Assembly: GCA_905203015.1 (NCBI GenBank)
Contig: CAJKUC010000002.1
Span: 62,001 to 126,000 of the forward strand
Length of the DNA: 64,000 bases
Reading direction: 5' to 3'
From: an uncultured Christensenella sp.
GTDB lineage: Bacteria > Bacillota > Clostridia > Christensenellales > Borkfalkiaceae
Shown here: positions 16,080-23,978 of the stretch, piece after piece
Layout of the letters: each line of letters starts with the position of its first letter
Numbering within the stretch: the first letter of the stretch is position 1
The notes under the pieces: model-generated
The model's database searches: none
Told to the model about the DNA's origin: nothing
The model's input: the letters and a program-made list of their open reading frames with translations, nothing else
Program-made: the position numbers and the translations under genes

Positions 16080-17585
16080 TTATTTCACGGATTGCGCTTT
16101 TTCTTTCTGAATCACGTCGTGTGCGCCGCCTTCCACGATACTGGTAGCGGAAACAAGCGTAAGTTTCGCCTTTTCCTGCAATTCTTTAATCGTAAGCGCG
16201 CCGCAGTTGCACATCGTGGATTTCACTTTGGAAAGCGAAATCGCCACGTTATCTTTCAGTTTTCCCGCGTACGGCACGTAAGAATCCACGCCTTCCTCGA
16301 AAGAAAGTTTCTTATCGCCGCCGAGATCGTATCTCTGCCAGTTACGAGCGCGCGCCGAACCTTCGCCCCAGTATTCCTTGAAATAATTGCCGCCCATCAT
16401 GATTTTATTCGTGGGGCTTTCGTCGAAACGCGCGAAATATCTGCCCAGCATCACGAAATCCGCGCCCATCGCAAGCGCAAGCGTAATGTGGTGATCGTAT
16501 ACGATGCCGCCATCGGAACAAACGGGAACGTATATACCCGTTTCCTGAAAATACTTATCGCGTTCTTCGCAAACTTCGATCAGCGCCGTGGCCTGCCCTC
16601 TGCCGATCCCTTTCGTTTCGCGCGTAATGCAGATAGAACCGCCGCCGATACCCACTTTCACGAAATCCGCGCCGCATTCCGCAAGGAAGCGGAAACCGTC
16701 CGCATCCACCACGTTGCCGGCGCCCACTTTCACGCTGTCGCCGTATTTGCCGCGGATCCAGGAAATCGTGCGTTTCTGCCATTCGGAAAAACCTTCGGAA
16801 GAATCGATGCACAATACGTCCGCGCCCGCTTCCAGCAATGCGGGAACGCGTTCTTCGTAGTCGCGCGTGTTGATTCCCGCGCCCACCACATAACGTTTCT
16901 GCTCGTCGAGCAATTCGTTCGGATTCTGTTTGTGCGAATCGTAGTCTTTTCTGAAAACAAAATATTTCATCTTGCCGTCTTTGGAAATAATCGGCAGAGA
17001 ATTCAGTTTGTTATCCCAGATAATATCGTTCGCTTCTTTCAGAGAAATGCCTTCCTGCGCCGTTACGAGGCGATCGAACGGCGTCATGAAATTCTTCACT
17101 TTCGTGGCGGTATCCATACGGCTCACGCGGTAATCGCGACTGGTGACAATCCCCACCAATTTTCCTTCCGGCGTACCGTCGTCGGTAACCGCCATGGTGG
17201 AATGTCCCGTTTTTTCTTTCAGCGCGATGATGTCGGCAAGAGTATCTTCGGGCGAAACGTTGGAATCGCTGGGAACGAAACCCGCTTTATAATTCTTCGC
17301 GCGGGCAACCATTGCCGCCTCGTCAGCCACCGATTGCGAACCGTAAATAAACGATACGCCGCCTTCCGTCGCCAGCGCGATCGCCATTTTATCGCCCGAA
17401 ACGGACTGCATGATCGCGGAGACCATCGGTATATTCATCGTAATTTTCGGCTCTTCGCCTTTTTTGAATTTTACAAGCGGCGTTTTCAAAGAAACGTTTG
17501 CGGGAATCGCTTCCGCCGACGAATAGCCGGGGATCAGAAGGTATTCGTTAAAGGTATGCGAAGGTTCGTCGATGTATTGCGCCAT
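16080..17585 (-). CDS. guaB: IMP dehydrogenase
   Basis: IMP dehydrogenase oxidises IMP to XMP with NAD, the committing step to GMP. The 501-residue protein has the TIM barrel interrupted by a CBS pair (about 95-215: FVPSDSNVSPEDTLADIIAL, VGIVTSRDYR, NFMTPF, NSLPIISKDG). It has the catalytic loop GIGGGSICITRE with the active cysteine, where most bacterial enzymes have GPGSICTTR. The C-terminal flap lies around EYWGEGSARARNWQRY. CBS domains and length exclude the shorter GMP reductase. AAAGGAG precedes the ATG. It follows fhs by 90 bp and shares the purine/one-carbon theme. Confidence 0.93.
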   Translation of the reverse strand: MAQYIDEPSHTFNEYLLIPGYSSAEAIPANVSLKTPLVKFKKGEEPKITMNIPMVSAIMQSVSGDKMAIALATEGGVSFIYGSQSVADEAAMVARAKNYKAGFVPSDSNVSPEDTLADIIALKEKTGHSTMAVTDDGTPEGKLVGIVTSRDYRVSRMDTATKVKNFMTPFDRLVTAQEGISLKEANDIIWDNKLNSLPIISKDGKMKYFVFRKDYDSHKQNPNELLDEQKRYVVGAGINTRDYEERVPALLEAGADVLCIDSSEGFSEWQKRTISWIRGKYGDSVKVGAGNVVDADGFRFLAECGADFVKVGIGGGSICITRETKGIGRGQATALIEVCEERDKYFQETGIYVPVCSDGGIVYDHHITLALAMGADFVMLGRYFARFDESPTNKIMMGGNYFKEYWGEGSARARNWQRYDLGGDKKLSFEEGVDSYVPYAGKLKDNVAISLSKVKSTMCNCGALTIKELQEKAKLTLVSATSIVEGGAHDVIQKEKAQSVK

Positions 17586-17675
17586 GATATTTTATTTCTC
17601 CTTTGAATATATTTTTTCTGAATTAACGCCGATTGCGGTAACGCTTATCCGCGCCCGCCGTATCGGATTTTATGC

Positions 17676-19397
17676 TTAAAACAATCCCGTGATCACGCCG
17701 TTTTCGTCTACGTCGATTTTTTCCGCCGCAGGCACTTTCGGCAGCCCCGGCATCGTCATCACGTCGCCCGTCAGCGCAACGATAAAGCCCGCGCCCGCCG
17801 ACACTTTCAGATTTTTTACGGTGATTTTAAAGCCCTCGGGCGCGCCGAGCAAAGACGCGTCGTCGGAAAAAGAATATTGCGTTTTCGCCACGCACACGGG
17901 CAGATTTCCGAAACCGAGAGAGGCGAGCCTTGCCGCCTGTTTTTTCGCGTTTGCCGTAAAAATCACCCCGTCTCCGCCGTACACTTTCGTAGCGATCGCG
18001 TTCAGTTTTTCTTCGATCGAAGAGTTTTCTTCGTAGCAATAGCGGAATTTCCCTTTTTCCGATTCGGGAAGATCTTCGCACAGCCGAACGACTTCGCGCG
18101 CCAGCGCTTCGCCGCCTTTGCCTCCTTCCGCCCATACGTTTGAGAGGCAGACGTTCACCCCCAGCGCACGGCACTTTTCTATCACGAGATCGATCTCCGC
18201 CTGCGTATCCGTAGGGAAGCGGTTGATCGCCACAACGCAGGGAAGATTATAAACGTTTTTCACGTTCGCCACATGGCGAAGCAGATTCGGCAATCCTTTT
18301 TCCAGAGCGGAAAGATTTTCTTCCGTCAGTTCGGTTTTGGAAAGCCCGCCGTGCATTTTCAAGGCGCGCACGGTAGCCACCACCACCGCCGCATCGGGCA
18401 CAAGCCCCGCCATACGGCATTTGATATCGAAAAACTTTTCCGCTCCGAGATCCGCGCCGAAACCCGCTTCCGTAACGGCGTATTCGCCCAGCGCCATCGC
18501 CGTTTTCGTGGCGATCACGGAATTGCAGCCGTGCGCGATATTCGCAAACGGTCCGCCGTGTACGAGCGCGGGCGTACCTTCCAAAGTCTGCACGAGATTC
18601 GGCTTCAATGCGTCTTTTAAAAGCGCGGTCATCGCGCCCTGCGCCTTTAAATCGCCGCACGTGACGGGATTATCGTCGATATCGTACGCCACCACGATTT
18701 TCGCAAGGCGTTCTTTCAGATCTTTCAGCGAAGAAGCAAGGCACAAAATCGCCATCACTTCGCTCGCCACCGTAATATCGAATCCGTCTTCCCTCGGCAC
18801 ACCGTTCACTTTTCCGCCGAGCCCGTCCACGATATTGCGCAGTTGCCTGTCGTTCATATCCACGCAACGCTTCCATACGATTTTGCGCACGTCGATTTTC
18901 AGGGCGTTCCCCTGCTGGATATGATTATCCAGCATCGCGGCAAGCAGATTGTTCGCCGCGCCGATCGCGTGAAAATCGCCCGTAAAATGAAGATTGATAT
19001 CTTCCATCGGCACCACTTGCGCGTAGCCGCCGCCCGCCGCGCCGCCTTTCACGCCGAATACGGGCCCGAGCGAAGGCTCTCTGAGCGCAACCACCGCTTT
19101 TTTTCCGATTCTGCGCAAACCGTCGGCAAGCCCGATCGTCGTAGTCGTTTTTCCCTCGCCAGCGGCGGTGGGCGTGATCGCCGTCACAAGAACGAGTTTT
19201 CCCTTTTTTCCTTCGGTATTTTCCGAAAAAGCGGAAGTTTTTCCGTTCACGAACGAAAGATCTATTTTCGCCTTATATTTTCCGTACGGTTCAAGGTATT
19301 CTTCGCCGATCCCCGCTTTTTTCGCGATCTCGCCGATCGGCTGCATTTTCGCCGCATGCGCGATCTCTATATCCGTAAGATACTGTTTTTCGGACAT
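17676..19397 (-). CDS. fhs: Formate-tetrahydrofolate ligase
   Basis: This ATP-dependent enzyme makes 10-formyl-tetrahydrofolate from formate, feeding purine synthesis and, in acetogens, the methyl branch of the Wood-Ljungdahl pathway. The 573-residue protein shows TPTAAGEGKTTTTIGLADGL as the nucleotide loop near 75. It also has LREPSLGPVFGVKGGAAGGG, FTGDFHAIGAANNLLAA and GLPKVPAAEKIDVDENG at the end. It is slightly longer than the usual 556. A strong promoter lies 210 bp upstream. No other acetogenesis genes are in the window, so a general one-carbon role is the safer reading. Confidence 0.97.
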   Translation of the reverse strand: MSEKQYLTDIEIAHAAKMQPIGEIAKKAGIGEEYLEPYGKYKAKIDLSFVNGKTSAFSENTEGKKGKLVLVTAITPTAAGEGKTTTTIGLADGLRRIGKKAVVALREPSLGPVFGVKGGAAGGGYAQVVPMEDINLHFTGDFHAIGAANNLLAAMLDNHIQQGNALKIDVRKIVWKRCVDMNDRQLRNIVDGLGGKVNGVPREDGFDITVASEVMAILCLASSLKDLKERLAKIVVAYDIDDNPVTCGDLKAQGAMTALLKDALKPNLVQTLEGTPALVHGGPFANIAHGCNSVIATKTAMALGEYAVTEAGFGADLGAEKFFDIKCRMAGLVPDAAVVVATVRALKMHGGLSKTELTEENLSALEKGLPNLLRHVANVKNVYNLPCVVAINRFPTDTQAEIDLVIEKCRALGVNVCLSNVWAEGGKGGEALAREVVRLCEDLPESEKGKFRYCYEENSSIEEKLNAIATKVYGGDGVIFTANAKKQAARLASLGFGNLPVCVAKTQYSFSDDASLLGAPEGFKITVKNLKVSAGAGFIVALTGDVMTMPGLPKVPAAEKIDVDENGVITGLF

Positions 19398-19606
19398 CTG
19401 TTTTTCCTCCGTTTCAACGATTCATGATCGTATATTGCTTCCGCCGCTTCATATCGACGCTTTGTACGAATATTTTATATAAAAAGAGCGCGCCGTACAG
19501 GCGACAAAACAAACCGACCGGGCGGAAAGGATCGGATCGGCGTTTTATTCGCCCGGAAACCGCTTATGAAAGCGCTTTTTACGGCTTACGCGAAATTATT
19601 TATATA

Positions 19607-19635
19607 AGTATATCACACCGATTTTTTTGTGTCAA
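19607..19635 (-). promoter_or_regulatory. Promoter of fhs
   Basis: On the minus strand TTGACA (19630-19635) and TATACT (19607-19612) with a 17-base spacer. The leader to the ATG at 19397 would be about 200 bases. I see no tetrahydrofolate riboswitch signature in it. Confidence 0.8.
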
Positions 19636-19734
19636 GAAAATCGCCGATTTTTTTCGCGGATTCGGCGGATTTCGCCGCTTTATTTTTTCGGCTCTCCCTA
19701 CCGCCTGTTTTTTTACGCCTCGGAATATGCAAAC

Positions 19735-19777
19735 CGGACGAAAGCGCGTTTTTTTTGCGTTTCGTCCGATTTTTTTT
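19735..19777 (+). terminator. Strong hairpin with U tract on the plus strand, no plus-strand gene before it
   Basis: CGGACGAAA (19735-19743) pairs with TTTCGTCCG (19760-19768), extended by GCG pairs, and is followed on the plus strand by eight T. On the minus strand, where pyrB ends at 19800, the hairpin lacks a following U tract. Read as a plus-strand terminator it would end an unannotated short transcript; read on the minus strand it may merely protect the pyrB 3' end. Confidence 0.5.
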
Positions 19778-19799
19778 CGGAACGTACCCGATTCTTTAA

Positions 19800-20873
19800 T
19801 CAGATACGTTCGTCGCAATAGACGCAGCGAAGCGCCCCTTCGCCGTCTTTATACACGAGGCGGGGAAGTTCCTGTTCGCTCGTGGTGATACAATGGGGAT
19901 TTTTGCAGATCGCGGAAACATCTTCGTACTCGTCCTTTTTCTTTCTGCGATCGGGCTGATCTTTTTCGGCAAGCAATTTCAGAATCAGCGCCATCCGCAT
20001 CAGCCTTCCGCAACGCGTCTGCTCGAAATAGCAGGCGCGGGGATCGTCGTCCACCTTTACGGAAATTTCGTTCACACGAGGCAACGGGTGCATTACGATC
20101 GCATCTGGTTTTGCAAGTCGCATTTTCTCTTCCGTAAGAATATACACGTCTTTCAGCCGCTCGTATTCCTCTTCGCTCACAAACCGTTCTTTCTGAATTC
20201 TCGTCATATACAGTACGTCGAGATCGCCGATCGAATCTTCCAGAGAACGGCTTTCCGTGCAGGAAATCCCTTTCTTTTCGATGTATTCTTTCTTTACGTA
20301 ATCGGGCAGGCGCAGTTCTTCGGGCGAAATCAGCACGAATTTCACGCCTTTGTATCTCGCCATCGCGCCGATCAGGGAATGTACCGTTCTTCCGTATTTC
20401 AGGTCGCCGCAAAAACCGATCGTAAGATTCTCGAACCCGCCTTTTTTACGGCGGATCGTAAGAAGATCGGCAAGCGTCTGCGTAGGATGGTATCTTCCGC
20501 CGTCGCCCGCATTGATCACGGGAACGAGCGAGCGCCTGATCGCCACGTCCGGCGCGCCTTCTTTCGGATGCCGCATCGCGATGATATCCGCATAACCGGA
20601 CACCACTTCGATCGTATCGGAAACGCTTTCGCCCTTGGAAGCGGAACTCAGCCCCGCCCCCGCAAAACCGAGCACGTTCCCGCCGAGGGAAAGCATTGCC
20701 GATTCAAAACTCAGCCTCGTACGCGTGGACGGCTCGAAAAAGAGCGTGGCAAGACGTTTGTGTTTGCATTTATCTTCGTATTTTTCGGGATTTGCCGCAA
20801 TATCTTCCGCTACGGCGATCAATTCGTCGATTTCTTCCGTAGTGAGATCGAGAATATTCAGTACGTTTCTCAT
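19800..20873 (-). CDS. pyrB: Aspartate carbamoyltransferase with C-terminal PyrI-type zinc domain
   Basis: Catalyses carbamoyl phosphate plus aspartate to carbamoyl aspartate. Residues 1-305 are the catalytic chain: FFEPSTRTRLSFESAM carbamoyl-phosphate loop, NAGDGGRYHPTQTLADL, and VMHPLPRVNEI. About 50 extra residues follow a Lys/Arg-rich linker and contain C-x4-C (CKNPHC) and C-x2-C (CVYC) separated by 21 residues, plus ITTSEQELPRLVYKDGEGAL. That is the zinc-binding domain of the regulatory chain PyrI, which contacts the catalytic chain in E. coli, here without PyrI's nucleotide-binding allosteric domain. It is the last gene of the UMP operon. Confidence 0.95.
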   Translation of the reverse strand: MRNVLNILDLTTEEIDELIAVAEDIAANPEKYEDKCKHKRLATLFFEPSTRTRLSFESAMLSLGGNVLGFAGAGLSSASKGESVSDTIEVVSGYADIIAMRHPKEGAPDVAIRRSLVPVINAGDGGRYHPTQTLADLLTIRRKKGGFENLTIGFCGDLKYGRTVHSLIGAMARYKGVKFVLISPEELRLPDYVKKEYIEKKGISCTESRSLEDSIGDLDVLYMTRIQKERFVSEEEYERLKDVYILTEEKMRLAKPDAIVMHPLPRVNEISVKVDDDPRACYFEQTRCGRLMRMALILKLLAEKDQPDRRKKKDEYEDVSAICKNPHCITTSEQELPRLVYKDGEGALRCVYCDERI

Positions 20874-20894
20874 AAGTGAATGCCTCTTTTTCGG

Positions 20895-21536
20895 TTATGC
20901 TTTGATCCAACTTTCGTCGGAAGGATTGTTTCTGAATGCGATAAGGCGCTGCACATCTTCGGGGCGGATATAGTTTTCTTCCGCCGCCACTTTTGCGATC
21001 GTATCGAAATCGCACAGGCTCACGTTTTTCACGCCCGCTGCCTGTAATCTTTCGACGCCTTTTTTCATGCCGTAAGTGAATATGCTTACGATCCCCAGCA
21101 CTTCCGCGCCCGCTTCGCGCAATACGTCCACCACTTCCAGCACGCTTCCGCCCGTAGAGATCAGATCTTCCACCACCACTACTTTTTCGCCTTTTTCCAG
21201 TCTGCCTTCGATCTGATTCTGTCTGCCGTGATCTTTCGCGCCGGAACGCACATAGCCCATCGGCATGCCGAGTATATGCGCGGTGATCGCAGCGTGCGCG
21301 ATCCCCGCCGTAGACGTGCCCATCAACGCTTCCGCTTCGGGATATTCGCTTTTAATCACGGCGGCAAGAGCGTTTTCCACGTCGTTTCTCACTTCCGGCG
21401 CGGTGAGCGTAAGGCGATTATCGCAATATACGGGGCTCTTGATTCCGCTTGCCCAGGTGAACGGCTGTTCGGGGCGGAAAAACACCGCCTTGATTTTCAG
21501 CAAATCTTTCGCTATCGTCTCTTTCACGTTTTCCAT
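20895..21536 (-). CDS. pyrE: Orotate phosphoribosyltransferase
   Basis: Joins orotate to PRPP to give OMP. The 213-residue protein has the PRPP-binding motif VVVVEDLISTGGSVLEVVD near 119, the catalytic-loop lysine region GAKDHGRQNQIEG, and FFRPEQPFTWASGIKSPVYC near the N-terminus. AAGGAGATACGAAAG precedes the ATG. It lies between pyrF and pyrB with a 15-21 bp spacing. Confidence 0.96.
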   Translation of the reverse strand: MENVKETIAKDLLKIKAVFFRPEQPFTWASGIKSPVYCDNRLTLTAPEVRNDVENALAAVIKSEYPEAEALMGTSTAGIAHAAITAHILGMPMGYVRSGAKDHGRQNQIEGRLEKGEKVVVVEDLISTGGSVLEVVDVLREAGAEVLGIVSIFTYGMKKGVERLQAAGVKNVSLCDFDTIAKVAAEENYIRPEDVQRLIAFRNNPSDESWIKA

Positions 21537-21551
21537 CTTTCGTATCTCCTT

Positions 21552-22253
21552 TTATTCGCAGAGAAATTCTTTCATGCATCTTTCATACGCCGCTTCGGGA
21601 TCGGGCGCGGCGGTAATCGGGCGTCCCACTACGATGTAATCCGAGCCGAGTTCTCTCGCTTTTGCTGGCGTGGCGATTCTCTTCTGATCGCCTTTATCCC
21701 CGTCGGCAAAACGCACGCCGGGGGTGACGGTGAGAAATCCGTTTCCGCAGATTTCATGCACTTTTCCCGCTTCGAGCGGCGAACACACCACGCCGTCGAG
21801 CCCCGCGTTTTTCGCATTCAGCGCATAACTTTTTACGGTGTTTTCCATCGATTCGCCGATCAGAAGTTCTTCGTGCAACGCCTTTTCGTCGGTGCTGGTA
21901 AGTTGCGTTACGGCGATAAGCAGCGGGCGGCTGCCGTCTTCGCGCGTCAGCCCTTCAATCGCGGCTTTCATCATTTCGCCCGCGCCCGCGGCGTGAAGAT
22001 TGCACATATCCACGTCAAGCGAGGAAAGCACTTTCATCGCTTTTTTCACCGTATTGGGAATATCGTGCAGTTTCAGATCGAGGAAAATTTTATGCCCGCG
22101 TTTTTTGATCTCCCGCACGATCGACGGACCTTCCGCATAAAACAATTCCATGCCGATTTTAACGAAAGGTTTCTTGCCGCCGAATTTATCCAGAAATTCC
22201 AGAGTTTCTTTTGCGCCCGCGAAATCGAGCGCGACGATTACGTCTTTAGCCAT
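21552..22253 (-). CDS. pyrF: Orotidine 5'-phosphate decarboxylase
   Basis: Last step to UMP. The 233-residue TIM barrel has IVALDFAGAKETLEFLDKFG at the start, the catalytic D-x-K-x-x-D motif as LDLKLHDIP near 60, and ITPGVR-type TVTPGVRFADGD near 183. It overlaps the end of pyrD by 8 bp, so translation is probably coupled. Confidence 0.95.
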   Translation of the reverse strand: MAKDVIVALDFAGAKETLEFLDKFGGKKPFVKIGMELFYAEGPSIVREIKKRGHKIFLDLKLHDIPNTVKKAMKVLSSLDVDMCNLHAAGAGEMMKAAIEGLTREDGSRPLLIAVTQLTSTDEKALHEELLIGESMENTVKSYALNAKNAGLDGVVCSPLEAGKVHEICGNGFLTVTPGVRFADGDKGDQKRIATPAKARELGSDYIVVGRPITAAPDPEAAYERCMKEFLCE

Positions 22254-23163
22254 TGTGCGCCGCTCCTATAATATCTTTTAAATTTTCTATGCCGTATTTT
22301 TCCATCGCTGCGGGCAGATCTTCCACGATTTTTTTGCTTGCGAACGGATCGATCAGATTCGCCGCGCCCACGCCTACGGCGCTCGCGCCCGCCAGCATCA
22401 TCTCGATCGCGTCTTCCGCGGAAGATACGCCCCCGATTCCGATGATAGGGATATTCACCGCTTCGTACACCTGATACACCATCCTGAGTGCGACGGGGAA
22501 CAACGCTCTGCCCGAATATCCCGCGATCTTCCGCGCGATAATCGGCTTTTTCGTTTTCAGATCGATGCGCATGCCCGTCATCGTATTGATCAGGCTGATC
22601 CCGTCGGCGCCGCCCTCTTCGCAGGCTTTCGCGATCGTCGCTATATCCGTTACGTTGGGAGAAAGTTTCATATAAATCGGTTTATCCGTCACTTCTTTCA
22701 CCGCTTTCGCCACGGCATACACGTTTTCGCACGACGTGCCGAGCGCAAGTCCGCCCGCTTTCACGTTCGGGCAACTCACGTTCACTTCCAGTATGCCCAC
22801 CTGCTCTTCTTTTCCGAAACGTTCGCAAAGGCGTACGTATTCTTCCACGGAAAAGCCGCTTACGTTCGCAATGACTTTCTTATGAAAGAATTTCTTCATT
22901 TCGGGAAGTTCGTGCGCAAGAACGTGCTCCATTCCGGGATTCTGCAAGCCGATCGAATTGACGATTCCCGTATCGCTTTCCGCGATTCTCGGCGTAGGGT
23001 TGCCGAAGCGCGGCTCTACCGTAGTGCCTTTGAACGAAAACGTTCCCAGCACGTTGATATCGTAAATTTCGGAAAATTCCTTTCCGTAGCCGAATGTGCC
23101 GCTGGCGGGAATCACGGGATTATCCAGTTCCCAGCCCGATAAAGTTACTTTCGTATTCACCAT
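22246..23163 (-). CDS. pyrD: Dihydroorotate dehydrogenase 1B, catalytic subunit
   Basis: Oxidises dihydroorotate to orotate, passing electrons through FMN to PyrK and NAD. ATG 23163, preceded by AAGGAGCG, gives 305 residues; a longer frame exists inside pyrK but starts without a site. SGWELDNPVIPASGTFGYGK opens the barrel and EVNVSCPNVKAGG holds the active-site cysteine of class 1 enzymes. GIGGVSSAEDAIEMMLAGAS is the FMN phosphate loop. The gene overlaps pyrK by 7 bp (ATGGTGA), matching the NAD-dependent PyrDK heterotetramer. Confidence 0.95.
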   Translation of the reverse strand: MVNTKVTLSGWELDNPVIPASGTFGYGKEFSEIYDINVLGTFSFKGTTVEPRFGNPTPRIAESDTGIVNSIGLQNPGMEHVLAHELPEMKKFFHKKVIANVSGFSVEEYVRLCERFGKEEQVGILEVNVSCPNVKAGGLALGTSCENVYAVAKAVKEVTDKPIYMKLSPNVTDIATIAKACEEGGADGISLINTMTGMRIDLKTKKPIIARKIAGYSGRALFPVALRMVYQVYEAVNIPIIGIGGVSSAEDAIEMMLAGASAVGVGAANLIDPFASKKIVEDLPAAMEKYGIENLKDIIGAAHNG

Positions 23164-23888
23164 ATAATTTCGCTCCTTTGCAGGACGGGGCCGTCCTTGC
23201 AGATTCTTTTCGCGCCGTTCTTCGTAAGCACGGAACACCCCATACAAACGCCGAAACCGCAACCCATACGCTCTTCAAAACTGTACTCGCCGTCGGTTTT
23301 CGCGATTTTTTCAAGCGCCCTGAACATCGGCATCGGGCCGCAGGCGTAGAAATAGGTGTAATCGAGCCGTTCGATCACGTTTGTAACGAAGCCCTTTTCA
23401 CCGAGGCTTCCGTCCGCCGTGGCAAGATAGGTTTCCGCGCCGAGAGCCTCGAATTTCTCTTTATAAAACGCTTCCGACGCTTTATTGAAGCCCAGCAACA
23501 CAATCGGTTTTACGCCGCGTTTTATCAGATCTTTGCAGAGTTTGTAAAGCGGAGGCACGCCTACGCCGCCACCCACGAGAAGCGGGCGATTGCCGCTTTT
23601 TGACAGGTCATAGCCGTTGCCGAGCCCTGCCAGCATGTCCACCGTTTTGCCCGCCTGCATGCGACTCATGATTTCTGTGCCTTTGCCCACCACTTTGAAA
23701 ACAAGCGTCAGCACGCCGTCCTCCACGTCGCACACGGAAATCGGGCGGCGAAGATAGCAGCCTTCCACCGTAAGATTGATAAACTGCCCCGCATTCGTTA
23801 TCGCCGAAAAATCGCCGCGCAATTTCATTTCGTATACGTTTTCGGCGATCTTTTCGTTTGCAATGATTTCAGGAAATATTTTTTGCAT
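23157..23888 (-). CDS. pyrK: Dihydroorotate dehydrogenase electron-transfer subunit
   Basis: FAD and [2Fe-2S] subunit partnering PyrD. The 243-residue protein has an FAD domain with YLRRPISVCDVE, an NAD domain with PLLVGGGVGVPPLYKLC, and a C-terminal cluster-binding stretch. That stretch has cysteines in GCGFGVCMGCSVL and a fourth in RICKDGPV, the usual ferredoxin-reductase pattern of PyrK. It is translationally coupled to pyrD and lies 90 bp after carB. Confidence 0.95.
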   Translation of the reverse strand: MQKIFPEIIANEKIAENVYEMKLRGDFSAITNAGQFINLTVEGCYLRRPISVCDVEDGVLTLVFKVVGKGTEIMSRMQAGKTVDMLAGLGNGYDLSKSGNRPLLVGGGVGVPPLYKLCKDLIKRGVKPIVLLGFNKASEAFYKEKFEALGAETYLATADGSLGEKGFVTNVIERLDYTYFYACGPMPMFRALEKIAKTDGEYSFEERMGCGFGVCMGCSVLTKNGAKRICKDGPVLQRSEIIW

Positions 23889-23978
23889 TCCGCACCTCTC
23901 TTATTTTTTCTTTTTCGCTTCGCCTCCGTTTTACTCGGCGATTCCGCGGCAAAACGCCTTATCCGCACCGAGCCGCGA

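Noticed and set aside
19398..19606. Tetrahydrofolate or purine riboswitch before fhs
   Set aside because: I could not find the conserved junction sequences of either class in the leader.
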